In this document: positions 7,571 to 16,062 of the stretch, piece after piece
How positions within the stretch are numbered: the stretch's first letter is position 1
Layout: each line of letters starts with the position of its first letter
From: Cellulomonas hominis
Lineage (GTDB): Bacteria; Actinomycetota; Actinomycetes; Actinomycetales; Cellulomonadaceae
DNA: 64,000 nucleotides
NCBI RefSeq assembly: GCF_014201095.1
Contig: NZ_JACHDN010000001.1
Coordinates: forward strand, 1 to 64,000
Reading direction: 5' to 3'
Notes under the pieces: generated by a model
Told to the model about the DNA's origin: nothing
What the model saw: only the letters and a program-made list of their open reading frames with translations
The model's database searches: none
Made by a program: the position numbers and the translations under genes

Positions 7571-9133
7571 CTACTCCGCGAGCCCGTAGCTCTCGAGGCG
7601 CACGGACATCTCGTACTCGGTGCCGAGGTAGGCGTAGCCCTCACGCGAGGCGAAGGACTCGCCGGTGAGGTACAGCGGGGCGAACCACGCGTTCTCGACG
7701 GCCCACCGGTTGATCTCCTGGTAGACGTCGCTCCCTTCGTCGACGCCCACGACCTGCGCGGCCTCGTCGAGCATGGGCTGCAGCTCCGGGTCGGTGGTGC
7801 GCAGCGGATTGAGCAGCGAGCCCAGACCGAACGCGTCCTGCACCAACGACGGGCCGGGCTGCACGGCCGAGAACCACATCACCATCGGGTAGGTGCCTGA
7901 CAGCAGCGCGTTCACCGTGTCCTGCGGCGGTACCGACACCCAGTTCACCGAGATCCCGATGTCGGCCAGGGCCTGGGAGACCGTCGGCTCGAACGTGGTC
8001 GTGTAGACGGTGCTCGGCATGTCGATCGCGAACCCGTCCGGGTAGCCCGCGTCCGCGAGCAGCTCCCTGGCCCCCTCGGGGTCGTACGCGTAGGTCGAGT
8101 CGAGCTCCGGGTCGTGACCGTCCGCGGTCGGGAAGAACATCTGCTGCGTCGGAGCACCGATGCCGTAGCCGAGCGACTCCACCATGGCGTCACGGTCGAA
8201 CGCCATGTTGATGGCCTGCCGGACCCGGACGTCGGCCAGGGCGGGCTGGATCGTTCCGTCCCGGTCAGTGATGTCCAGGAAGACCATGTTCGTGGTCGGG
8301 CGCTTCAGTACTGTGAACTGCGGCTCGGTGAACTGGGGGATGGACTGCGCCTGGACGGCGGCGATGTCCAGCTCCCCGGAGCGCAGCGCGTTCTCGGTCG
8401 CCGTGGCGTCCTGGATCACCCGGACCGTGACCTGCTCGAACGGGTACGCGTCGGCATTCCAGTGGTCGTCACGCTTCGTCAGGACGTAGGTCGTCCCGGC
8501 CTGGCTCTGGTCCGTGTCCAGCACGTACGGTCCGGCGCCGATCGGCTCGAGGCCGTAGGACTCCTCGGTCATGAGGTCCGGCTCGGCGATGATGCCGAGG
8601 CGGTTCGTCATGTCGTACAGGAACGTCGTGTCGTTCTGCGTGAAGGTGATGACGGTCGTGACGTCGTCAGGCGCCTCGACGGACGCGACGTTCGACATGA
8701 GGGCCTGCCCGGAGCCCGGGGTCTCGCGGATGTGCTCCAGAGTCGCGGCGTAGTCCTGCGCCGTCGCCGGCTCGCCGGTCGAGAACGTCAGGTCGTCGCG
8801 CAGCGTGACGGTCAGCTCCGTGCCGTCCTCGTTGTACTCGTAGGACTCCGCCATCTGGGGCACGAGCTCGCCCTCCGGGCCGATCACGAGCACCGTGTCG
8901 TAGATCCCGCCCCAGATCAGGGTGTCGGTCCCGGTCGACAGTTGGATCGGGTCCAGCGTGGACGGCGACCGGGTCACGCCGAGCGCGAGGGTCGTCGGGC
9001 CGGACCCACCGCCCGTGCTCGGTGCGTCGTCGGACCCCCCGCCACCGCCGGAGCAGGCGGCGAGCGCGAGGAGGGGGACCACGGCGAGGGCGGCGACGGC
9101 GCGCCGTCCGTGCCGGGACGGAGAGGACTGCAT
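7571..9133 (-). CDS. Family-5 extracellular solute-binding lipoprotein of the ABC importer
   Basis: A 520-residue SBP_bac_5 protein. The N-terminus is a lipoprotein signal: positive SRHGRR, a hydrophobic core, then a lipobox ending LAAC at residues 24-27 followed by a Gly/Ser linker, so the mature protein is anchored outside the membrane. Family features include LRDDLTFSTGEPATAQD and GAGPYVL. Start ATG 9133 has an AAGGAG site five bases away; an upstream in-frame start adds 12 residues and spoils the signal peptide. Family-5 systems import peptides, but some carry oligosaccharides. LacI-type operators upstream favour a sugar ligand here (inference). Confidence 0.93.
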   Translation of the reverse strand: MQSSPSRHGRRAVAALAVVPLLALAACSGGGGGSDDAPSTGGGSGPTTLALGVTRSPSTLDPIQLSTGTDTLIWGGIYDTVLVIGPEGELVPQMAESYEYNEDGTELTVTLRDDLTFSTGEPATAQDYAATLEHIRETPGSGQALMSNVASVEAPDDVTTVITFTQNDTTFLYDMTNRLGIIAEPDLMTEESYGLEPIGAGPYVLDTDQSQAGTTYVLTKRDDHWNADAYPFEQVTVRVIQDATATENALRSGELDIAAVQAQSIPQFTEPQFTVLKRPTTNMVFLDITDRDGTIQPALADVRVRQAINMAFDRDAMVESLGYGIGAPTQQMFFPTADGHDPELDSTYAYDPEGARELLADAGYPDGFAIDMPSTVYTTTFEPTVSQALADIGISVNWVSVPPQDTVNALLSGTYPMVMWFSAVQPGPSLVQDAFGLGSLLNPLRTTDPELQPMLDEAAQVVGVDEGSDVYQEINRWAVENAWFAPLYLTGESFASREGYAYLGTEYEMSVRLESYGLAE

Positions 9134-9241
9134 GGGAACTCCTTTGTCGGCGATGCAGTGACCGGACATCTCGCACGTCGTCGTGGAGCAGCGTCGTCGC
9201 TGGCCGGGCGGCAGGAGTCAAGCACGAACACCTCGGCGAGT

Positions 9242-9253
9242 GCAACCGATTGC
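9242..9253. promoter_or_regulatory. LacI-type operator upstream of the ABC importer
   Basis: GCAACCGATTGC is the reverse complement of the box at 485-496 and one base from the perfect lacI palindrome. It lies about 110 bases before the binding-protein start and about 20 bases upstream of a minus-strand TTGACT (9221-9216) that could be a -35 element. Confidence 0.55.
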
Positions 9254-9377
9254 CAGTACCGTGATGGGAACGTGACGTCGACGCTGCCCGGAGCTGCCGC
9301 GCGCTGTCCGTGGCGCCGGGCACCCTCTCGGCGTTGCGGCGCATGAGTCGCCTGTCCGGGCGAACGGGCCGCGCACT

Positions 9378-9389
9378 CCAATCGATTGC
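9378..9389. promoter_or_regulatory. Second LacI-type operator in the importer/LLM intergenic region
   Basis: CCAATCGATTGC contains the perfect core CAATCGATTG (9379-9388). Its centre is 136 bp from the centre of the 9242-9253 box, close to 13 helical turns, so two bound dimers would face the same side of the DNA and could form a repression loop. It also lies about 70 bases upstream of the oxidoreductase promoter. Confidence 0.5.
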
Positions 9390-9461
9390 CTGACGGGATG
9401 GCGACGTCCGCAGGGCAGCCGGTCCACCCGGTCCCCGACGAACCTCTTGGTAGCCTCCGGC

Positions 9462-10394
9462 ATGGCCCCGAACCCCTCGGTCGGCGTGATGCTTCCGCGC
9501 GACCTCCCCGCCGCCCAGGTCCTCCCGTTCGCCCGCGCGGCGGAGGACCTCGGCTTCGACGAGCTCTGGGTCGTCGAGGACCTCGGCTTCCGCGGCGGCT
9601 TCACCCAGGCCGCGGCCGTCCTGGGCGCCACGGACCGCATCCGCGTCGGGATCGGCATCCTCCCCGCCGCGGTGCGCAACCCCGTGTACGCCGCCATGGA
9701 GATCGCCACCCTCGAGCAGCTCTTCCCGGGCCGCACGGACGTCGGCATCGGCCACGGCATGCCGGGCTGGATGCGCCAGGCGGGGTGCTGGCCGGAGCGT
9801 CCGCTGACGTTCCTCACCGAGTACGTGACCGCGGTCCGCGCGCTGCTGGCCGGCGAGGAGGCGGCCGGCGCCCGCCTGGAGCCCGCGGTCGTCCCGGCCG
9901 CGGTGCCGCCGCTGGTGCTGGGCGTCCGGGGGCCGCGCTCGCTCGCCGCCTCTGGCCGGATCGCCGACGGCACGGTGCTCGCGGAGCCCACGACGCCGGA
10001 GTACGCCGCCGCCGCGCTCGACGCGATCGCGCCGGCCGGCCCGCACCGCGTGGTCGCCTACAACGTGGGGGCGGTCGACGACGACGCCGCCCGGGCCCTC
10101 GCGACGGCCCGCCCCGCCCTGGAGTGGATCGGCGAGCCCGACTGGGCGCCGCACCTCGCGCCGCTGCCGTACGCCGACGAGCTCGCCGCGCTGCGCGCCC
10201 GGTCCACGTCGCGCGCGGAGTTCGCGGCCGGGCTGCCGGACGCGTGGGTCGCCGACCTGGCGCTGGCGGGCACCCCGGACGAGGTGCGCGCCCGCATCGC
10301 CGCGCTCGGCCGCGCGGGCGTCACGTCGAGCGTGTTCATCCCGGCCGGGGACGACCCGCTCGCCGCCCTGGGGTCGCTCGCCCGGGCGCGCTGA
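9462..10394 (+). CDS. LLM-class flavin-dependent oxidoreductase
   Basis: A 310-residue luciferase-like TIM-barrel protein. The N-terminus (VGVMLPRD, then FARAAEDLGFDELWVVED) and TDVGIGHGMPGWMRQ are typical of bacterial-luciferase-like or F420-dependent monooxygenases and reductases. The start is ATG 9462, five bases after a TAGCCT -10 box (9451-9456), indicating a leaderless message; the upstream TTG at 9447 would overlap the promoter. It is divergent from the ABC importer, and a LacI-type box lies between them. The cofactor (FMN or F420) and substrate cannot be told from sequence alone. Confidence 0.88.
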   Translation: MAPNPSVGVMLPRDLPAAQVLPFARAAEDLGFDELWVVEDLGFRGGFTQAAAVLGATDRIRVGIGILPAAVRNPVYAAMEIATLEQLFPGRTDVGIGHGMPGWMRQAGCWPERPLTFLTEYVTAVRALLAGEEAAGARLEPAVVPAAVPPLVLGVRGPRSLAASGRIADGTVLAEPTTPEYAAAALDAIAPAGPHRVVAYNVGAVDDDAARALATARPALEWIGEPDWAPHLAPLPYADELAALRARSTSRAEFAAGLPDAWVADLALAGTPDEVRARIAALGRAGVTSSVFIPAGDDPLAALGSLARAR

Positions 10395-10551
10395 GCCGGC
10401 ACGGCGCCCAGCCCCGCCGGCCGGCGGCCGCCACCACGGACGCCGGCGACCACCCGGGCCCTCGACCGGTCTCCCGCGCTACGCTGCCTGCACCGGCGAC
10501 GTCGCGTGCCGCCCCGCCGCCGAGGCCGCCGCACGGACCGGGGGGTTCGCC

Positions 10552-12513
10552 GTGGAGACACCGGGGTCCGACGACGGGTGGCGGCGCAGCCTGGTCCTCG
10601 AGGCGTACCGCCTGGAGCGCGCCGAGGGCACCTCGCACCTCGCGATGCAGGCCACGTTCGTCGCGCTGGCGCTGACGAGCATCGGCCTGCTCTCCGGGTT
10701 CCTGTCGCAGGTGTGCGCCGTCGGGTACGCGGGCGACACCTGCGTCGAGGTGCCGGACGTCGTGCTCGCGGGCATGCCGCTCGTGCCGACGGCGTTCCTC
10801 GCGTACCTCGCCGGGAACGTCCTGCGGGCGACGCTGCGCTCGTTCTACCTCCGCGCACTGGAGCGGGAGCTGGCCGGGACCGTGCCCCCGGGGCTGACGC
10901 TCCGGGCGTACCCGTGGCTCGGCGTGCCGCGCGGCGTGGAGCTGTCGCTGCACGCCAGCCCGGCGGCGGTGCGGCGGGGCGGCGCCGCGCGGGTGCTCGG
11001 CGCCATGCTGATCGGCACGCTGCTCATCGGCTACGTCGGGTTCGTCGTCGTCCTCGTCGTCGCCGTGTCGCTGCCGTGGCAGCTGCTGATGGTGGCCCTG
11101 TACGGCCTCGCGTGCGGGGCGATCATCCGGCTCGGCGCCCTGGCGGTCCTGGACGGCCGCAGCTACTTCGCCCAGGCCGTCCGCTCGATGAACGAGTCGC
11201 TGTCCGTCCCGCTGCGGCCGCGCGTGCACCCGCGCGAGGAGGGGCGCCGGACGATGGCCTCCTATCTGGCCCTCCCGCGGCCGGACTCCGCACCCAAGGC
11301 GCTGATCGCGCTCGTCGCCGGGATGCTCGCGGCGGTGGCAGCGGCGCGACCCCTGCTGCCGGCCCTGCCCGCCCTGCTGCTCGGGACGGCCGTCTACGAG
11401 CTGCTGCTGTACCAGTGCCGCTACCAGCTCAACGACCTGCGCGGCATCCGCGAGGACCAGGACGACGTGGCCCGGGCGACCCGCGGCCGCCTGCCGGTCG
11501 TCCCGGGACGGCTCGGTTCCGCCGTCCGCGCCAGCCTGGTCGCCGCCGGGGTCCGGATCTACCTCGCCGTCGGACTGACGCTGTTCCTGCCGCGGCCCGT
11601 CCAGGGCGTGCTCGCCGCGGCTGCCGCGGCGCTGGTGGTCCTCACGGTGCTCTACGAGGCCGCCCGCGCCTGGGCCCGGGGCGCGGACCGGCACGGCTGG
11701 GCGGCTGTCCTGCCGCTGGCGGTGGGCTACGCGCTCCGCGCGGCGCTCGGGGCCGCCCTGTTCCACGCCGCCTCGGGCGGCGCGGTGCCGGTGGACGGGT
11801 GGTTCGTGGCGCTCACGCTCCTGGGTGCCGCCTTCGGCCTCATGTTCGTGTCGGCCACGTGGGCCCTGCACGCGGTGTGCCAGGCCGGTCCACCCACGGG
11901 TCCCGACGGTCCCGGCTGGCGGCTGGACCGCGCCCGGGTGCACGAGCGCGGGCTGCTGCGGCACGTCGACGCCGCCCCGTGGGCCTCCCGGCCCGACCTC
12001 GACTGGCGCACGGTGCCGGCGCTGGCGCCGGTCACGTCCCTGCGCGCGCCGTCGAACCTGGCGTTCGTCGCGACCGCGGCGCTCACGGCGGTGTTCGCCG
12101 TGGCCTGGGTCGAGCCGGGCGCGGGCCCCGGGACGTGGTGGTCGGCGGGCGCCGCGGTCGCGGGCGCCGCCGGAGCCGCCGCCCTCACCCGGACGTCCGC
12201 GGCCGGCCCGGGCGGGCGGCGGCGGGCGGCGACCGCCGCACTGGCCGCCGCGGTGCTGCTCGCGGGGGTCGCCGGCGCGGTGGCCGTCACGACCGTCCCG
12301 CGCGCCGCTCCCCTCCTCGCCGCGGTCCCGCTCGCCGTGACCTGCGCCCTCTACGGGACGCTGACGTCGCTGTCGTACGCCGCGCTCAAGTCGTCCGGGG
12401 CCGACCTCCTCGCCCGGTTGCGCGCGGGCCGGCGTGCGCTGTTCCGCGCGGTCGTCGGGGACGCGACCGCGCGGGCGCTGACGGCCGAGCGGGAGCAGCG
12501 CACGACACGGTGA
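10552..12513 (+). CDS. Large polytopic membrane protein of unknown function
   Basis: A 653-residue protein starting at GTG 10552. I do not recognise a family. The N-terminal 30 residues are polar, then a hydrophobic segment (about 35-50), another at 75-90, a pair around 155-185, a third group at 250-290 and several more to about 610, suggesting ten or more membrane spans. The C-terminus is basic (ARLRAGRRALFRAVVG). Between the second and third groups lies a cytosol-like stretch with conserved-looking NDLRGIREDQDDVARATRG near 300. It ends three bases before the convergent YCII gene. A transporter or sensor is possible; nothing seen decides this. Confidence 0.75.
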   Translation: METPGSDDGWRRSLVLEAYRLERAEGTSHLAMQATFVALALTSIGLLSGFLSQVCAVGYAGDTCVEVPDVVLAGMPLVPTAFLAYLAGNVLRATLRSFYLRALERELAGTVPPGLTLRAYPWLGVPRGVELSLHASPAAVRRGGAARVLGAMLIGTLLIGYVGFVVVLVVAVSLPWQLLMVALYGLACGAIIRLGALAVLDGRSYFAQAVRSMNESLSVPLRPRVHPREEGRRTMASYLALPRPDSAPKALIALVAGMLAAVAAARPLLPALPALLLGTAVYELLLYQCRYQLNDLRGIREDQDDVARATRGRLPVVPGRLGSAVRASLVAAGVRIYLAVGLTLFLPRPVQGVLAAAAAALVVLTVLYEAARAWARGADRHGWAAVLPLAVGYALRAALGAALFHAASGGAVPVDGWFVALTLLGAAFGLMFVSATWALHAVCQAGPPTGPDGPGWRLDRARVHERGLLRHVDAAPWASRPDLDWRTVPALAPVTSLRAPSNLAFVATAALTAVFAVAWVEPGAGPGTWWSAGAAVAGAAGAAALTRTSAAGPGGRRRAATAALAAAVLLAGVAGAVAVTTVPRAAPLLAAVPLAVTCALYGTLTSLSYAALKSSGADLLARLRAGRRALFRAVVGDATARALTAEREQRTTR

Positions 12514-12516
12514 CCC

Positions 12517-12906
12517 TCAGCCCCCCAGCACCTCGCGCACCTCGATCCACTCCAGCAGCGGCTCCCCGCCCGGCCCCGGCTCGGACGACACCCACGCGGC
12601 GATCTCCACCGCCCGCTCCTGGGACGCGACGTCCACCAGGTACCACCCGGCGACGAGCCCACCGTCCGCGGGACCGTCGGACGTCACCGGCGCGGCGCCC
12701 GGCCCGCCGTACCGCACCCAGGTCGACTCCGGCGTGAGCGCGCGGGCGTCGACGTACTCCCCGCTCGCCCGGAGCGTCTCGCCGACCTCGCGCAGGAACG
12801 CCATGTGCGCCTCGGCGTCCGCCGGCTCCCAGCGGTCCATCGGCGGGACGGGCCGCAGCGGCTCGGGGCCCCCGCGGTAGTGCTTGACCAGCACGTACTG
12901 CGTCAT
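12517..12906 (-). CDS. YCII-related (DGPF-domain) protein
   Basis: A 129-residue protein whose core matches the YCII/DGPF fold: MTQYVLVKHYRG at the start, MAFLREVGETLRASGEYVDA, then DGPADGGLVAGWYLVDV and the closing IEVREVLGG. The usual family D-G-P-F motif appears as DGPADGG. These small ferredoxin-fold proteins often sit beside ECF sigma factors and have no settled function. An AGGAGGAG site precedes ATG 12906. It is divergent from the FetB-like gene. Confidence 0.85.
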   Translation of the reverse strand: MTQYVLVKHYRGGPEPLRPVPPMDRWEPADAEAHMAFLREVGETLRASGEYVDARALTPESTWVRYGGPGAAPVTSDGPADGGLVAGWYLVDVASQERAVEIAAWVSSEPGPGGEPLLEWIEVREVLGG

Positions 12907-13030
12907 CGCTCCTCCTCCGATCCGGCGCGGGCCCGCGGCACCGCGGACCCCCGCCGATCCTCCCCCGCCGGGTCGCCCGGCGCAGCAGCACGCGCCCGCC
13001 GGCCCGCGCGGCGGGCCCTACTCTGGCGCG

Positions 13031-13843
13031 GTGTCCGCCGAGCCCGGCCCGGGTGTCCTGATCGCGGTCGTCGCCCTGGTCGTGCTGGCCGTGGCGGCGT
13101 CCGCCGCCGGCCGGCTGCGCACCGGGCGCGCGGTCGTGGTCGCCGCCCTGCGCGCGGTCGGCCAGCTCGCCGCGGTGTCGCTGGTCATCGCCGTGGTGCT
13201 CCAGCACCTCTGGTCGTCGCTGCTGTTCGCCGTCGCGATGTTCGCCGTCGCGGTGGCGACCACCGCCCGCCGGGTCGGCGCGCCCCGGCGGTGGCCCTGG
13301 GCGGCCGCGGCGATGGCGGCGGGCGTGCTGCCGGTGCTGGTCGTGATCTTCGCGTCGCGGGCCGTGCCGTTCACCGGGCCGACGGTCGTGCCGTTCGCCG
13401 GCATCGTCACCGGCGGGGCCATGACCGCGCACTCGCTGGCGGGCCGGCGGGTGTTCGCGGCGCTGCGCGAGCACCGGGACACCTACGAGGCCGCGCTCGC
13501 CCTGGGCCTGCAGCCCCGCGCGGCCGTGGACGTGGTCGCCCGGCACCTGCTGCCCGAGGCGCTCGTGCCCGGGCTGGACCAGACCCGCACCGTGGGGCTG
13601 GTGACGCTGCCCGGTGCGTTCGTCGGCGTGCTGCTCGGCGGCGGCACCCCGGCCCAGGCGGGCGCCGCGCAGGTCGTGGTGCTGGTGGGGCTGCTCGCCG
13701 CGCAGGCGCTGACCGTCGTCACCGGCTACCGGTTGGTGCGGACGGGCCGGCTGGTGCCGGACGACCTGGCCGCCGGCGTGCGGTCGTGGCGGCCGCGGGC
13801 CCGTTCCCGGACGTGGTACCGAGCACCCCGGCAACGGGAGTAA
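13031..13843 (+). CDS. FetB/UPF0014-like ABC transporter permease
   Basis: A 270-residue protein with about seven hydrophobic helices. It shows family features such as VAALRAVGQLAAVSLVIAVV near the N-terminus and the central LPGAFVGVLLGGGTPAQAGA. In E. coli, FetB with the ATPase FetA exports iron; no FetA-like ATPase is encoded nearby, so the partner must lie elsewhere or the protein works differently. The GTG start at 13031 follows a TACTCT -10 box by six bases (leaderless). Its stop codon overlaps the iron box that precedes efeU, so it sits next to, but probably outside, the efe operon. Confidence 0.82.
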   Translation: MSAEPGPGVLIAVVALVVLAVAASAAGRLRTGRAVVVAALRAVGQLAAVSLVIAVVLQHLWSSLLFAVAMFAVAVATTARRVGAPRRWPWAAAAMAAGVLPVLVVIFASRAVPFTGPTVVPFAGIVTGGAMTAHSLAGRRVFAALREHRDTYEAALALGLQPRAAVDVVARHLLPEALVPGLDQTRTVGLVTLPGAFVGVLLGGGTPAQAGAAQVVVLVGLLAAQALTVVTGYRLVRTGRLVPDDLAAGVRSWRPRARSRTWYRAPRQRE

Positions 13844-13858
13844 GGTCAGCCTCACCTT
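13841..13858. promoter_or_regulatory. IdeR/DtxR-type iron box upstream of efeUOB
   Basis: The sequence TAAGGTCAGCCTCACCTT matches the AGGTNAGNCTNACCT core of the actinobacterial iron-box consensus and is nearly palindromic. It lies about 45 bases before the efeU start and overlaps the stop codon of the upstream permease gene. Iron-loaded IdeR/DtxR would repress efeUOB here. Confidence 0.8.
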
Positions 13859-13903
13859 GGTGGGCGCGACCGTCTCCCACCCCGACCGACCGGGAGCGAG
13901 CGC

Positions 13904-14770
13904 ATGGTCGCGAACTACCTCATCGGGCTGCGCGAGGGGCTCGAGGCCGCCCTCGTCGTCAGCATCCTGGTGGCGTACCTGGTGCGCACGCAGCGCCGCG
14001 ACCTGCTGCCGGCCCTGTGGGCGGGCGTCGGCGTCGCGGTCGTCGTCTCGCTCGGGTTCGGCGCGCTGCTGACCTTCGGGCCGCAGGGGCTGTCCTTCCG
14101 CGCGCAGGAGGCCATCGGCGGCACGCTGTCGATCGTCGCCGTGGGCCTGGTCACCTGGATGATCTTCTGGATGGCGCGCACCGCGCGGCACCTCAAGACG
14201 GACCTGCAGCACCGGCTCGACGACGCCGCCGAGGCCGGGCGCCGGGCGATCGTCGTGATGGCCTGCCTCGCCGTCGGGCGGGAGGGCCTGGAGACTGCGC
14301 TGTTCCTGTGGGCCGGCGCGCAGGCGACGGGCACGGGCACGTCCGCCCCGCTGGTCGGCGCCGCGCTCGGCCTGGCCACCGCGGTGCTGCTCGCGTGGGC
14401 GCTGTACCGCGGCGTCATGCGGCTGAACCTCCAGGTGTTCTTCGCGTGGACCGGCGCGTTCCTCGTCCTGGTCGCGGCCGGCGTGCTGTCCTACGGCGTC
14501 CACGACCTGCAGGAGGCCGGCATCCTGCCCGGGCTGGACGACCTGGCCTTCGACGTCTCGGCGCAGGTCCCGCCCACCAGCTGGTACGGCACCCTGCTCA
14601 AGGGCGTCCTCAACTTCACCCCGGCGACCACGTGGGCGCAGGCGATCGCCTGGACCGCCTACGTGGTGCCGACCATGACCCTGTTCGTCCGCACGGCCTG
14701 GCGGCGCCCTCCCGCCCGGCCCAGCACCGCGGCCCCCACCGCCACCACCTCGCCGCTGCCCACCGCCTGA
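13904..14770 (+). CDS. efeU: EfeU ferrous/ferric iron permease (FTR1 family)
   Basis: A 288-residue membrane protein with about seven helices. Two FTR1 iron-binding motifs are visible: REGLE at residues 10-14 in the first helix and REGLE again near residue 126 (AVGREGLETALFLWAGA). Both belong to the REXXE signature that carries iron through the membrane. It is the first gene of an efeUOB operon and lies directly after an iron box. The start ATG at 13904 gives the usual short N-terminus. With EfeO and EfeB it takes up ferrous iron, mostly under acidic or iron-limited conditions. Confidence 0.95.
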   Translation: MVANYLIGLREGLEAALVVSILVAYLVRTQRRDLLPALWAGVGVAVVVSLGFGALLTFGPQGLSFRAQEAIGGTLSIVAVGLVTWMIFWMARTARHLKTDLQHRLDDAAEAGRRAIVVMACLAVGREGLETALFLWAGAQATGTGTSAPLVGAALGLATAVLLAWALYRGVMRLNLQVFFAWTGAFLVLVAAGVLSYGVHDLQEAGILPGLDDLAFDVSAQVPPTSWYGTLLKGVLNFTPATTWAQAIAWTAYVVPTMTLFVRTAWRRPPARPSTAAPTATTSPLPTA

Positions 14771-14834
14771 CCCCTCGCGACGACCGCCGCGGCGCGACGC
14801 CGCCGGTCCGCCGAGCCCGCACCCGAGGAGCACC

Positions 14835-16037
14835 ATGCCCCGCACCACCCCGGCCGCCGCCACCGCCGCGGTCCTGCTGCTGCCGCTGCTGGCCGCCTGC
14901 GTCCCGAACGACCCCGCCGGCGGCCCCGCGACCGCCGGCGCGTCCGGCGCCCTGACGGTCAGCTCGACCGCCGACGCGTGCGACGTCTCGGCGGCCACCG
15001 CACCCAGCGGCACGCTCACCTTCACGGTGACCAACGACGGCGGCGACGTCACGGAGTTCTACCTGCTCGCCGAGGACGGCCTGCGGATCGTCTCCGAGAT
15101 CGAGAACATCGGCCCCGGCCTGACCCGGGACCTCGTGGTGCAGGCCGCCCCCGGGGACTACTTCACCGCCTGCAAGCCGGGCATGGTCGGCGACGGCATC
15201 CGCGCCGCGTTCACCGTGACCGACTCCGGGCAGCAGGTGGGCCCGACCGGCGACACCGCCGAGCAGCTGGCCGCGGCCGAGGCTTCCTACGTCGCGTACG
15301 TGAAGGACCAGGTCGGCTCGCTGATCGCCGGGACCGAGGAGTTCGCCGCGGCGTACGCGGCAGGCGAGGACGACCGGGCCCGCGAGCTGTACGCCGCGAC
15401 CCGCCTGCACTGGGAGCGCGTGGAGCCGGTCGCGGAGTCGTTCGGCGACCTCGACCCCGCGCTCGACCTGCGCGAGGCCGACCTCGAGGACGGCCAGGCC
15501 TGGACGGGCTGGCACCTGGTCGAGAAGGACCTGTGGCAGCCGGCGCCCGAGGCGAACGGCGGCGCCGCCTACGTGCCGCTGACCGCCGAGCAGCGCACCG
15601 CCGCCGCGGACGATCTCGTGGCGAACACCCAGAAGCTCGTGGACCAGGTGAACGCCGACGGGTTCACGTTCGAGGCGTTCCAGATCGCCAACGGCGCCAA
15701 GGCGCTGCTGGACGAGGTCGCGACCGGCAAGGTCACCGGCGAGGAGGAGATCTGGTCGCACACGGACCTCTGGGACTTCCAGGGGAACGTGGACGGTGCC
15801 CGGGTCGCGTACGAGGTGCTGCAGGACGTCGTCACCGAGCGCGACCCCGACCTGGCCGCGGGCCTGGAGCAGCGGTTCGCCGAGCTGGAGGAGCTGCTCG
15901 CCGCGCAGGGCTCCGTGGACGCCGGGTTCGCCGCGTACACGGACCTGACCGACGACCAGGTGACCGCGCTCGCCGCCGCGGTGGACGCCCTGTCCGAGCC
16001 GCTGTCCCGGCTGACCACCACCGTGACGGGGGCCTGA
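14835..16037 (+). CDS. efeO: EfeO iron-uptake lipoprotein (cupredoxin plus M75/imelysin domain)
   Basis: A 400-residue exported protein. The signal ends in the lipobox LAAC near residue 22, so it is probably anchored by lipid. Residues about 35-130 form the cupredoxin-like domain (GTLTFTVTNDGGDVTEFYLL). Residues about 145-395 form the M75 imelysin domain, with the HWERVEP iron-site motif near residue 191. EfeO binds iron outside the cell and hands it to EfeU. Start ATG 14835 has a GAGGAG site. The gene ends at TGA 16035-16037, inside the region where the efeB frame is already open. Confidence 0.95.
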   Translation: MPRTTPAAATAAVLLLPLLAACVPNDPAGGPATAGASGALTVSSTADACDVSAATAPSGTLTFTVTNDGGDVTEFYLLAEDGLRIVSEIENIGPGLTRDLVVQAAPGDYFTACKPGMVGDGIRAAFTVTDSGQQVGPTGDTAEQLAAAEASYVAYVKDQVGSLIAGTEEFAAAYAAGEDDRARELYAATRLHWERVEPVAESFGDLDPALDLREADLEDGQAWTGWHLVEKDLWQPAPEANGGAAYVPLTAEQRTAAADDLVANTQKLVDQVNADGFTFEAFQIANGAKALLDEVATGKVTGEEEIWSHTDLWDFQGNVDGARVAYEVLQDVVTERDPDLAAGLEQRFAELEELLAAQGSVDAGFAAYTDLTDDQVTALAAAVDALSEPLSRLTTTVTGA

Positions 16038-16062
16038 GACGGCCGGCCAGGAGCGCGGCGGG

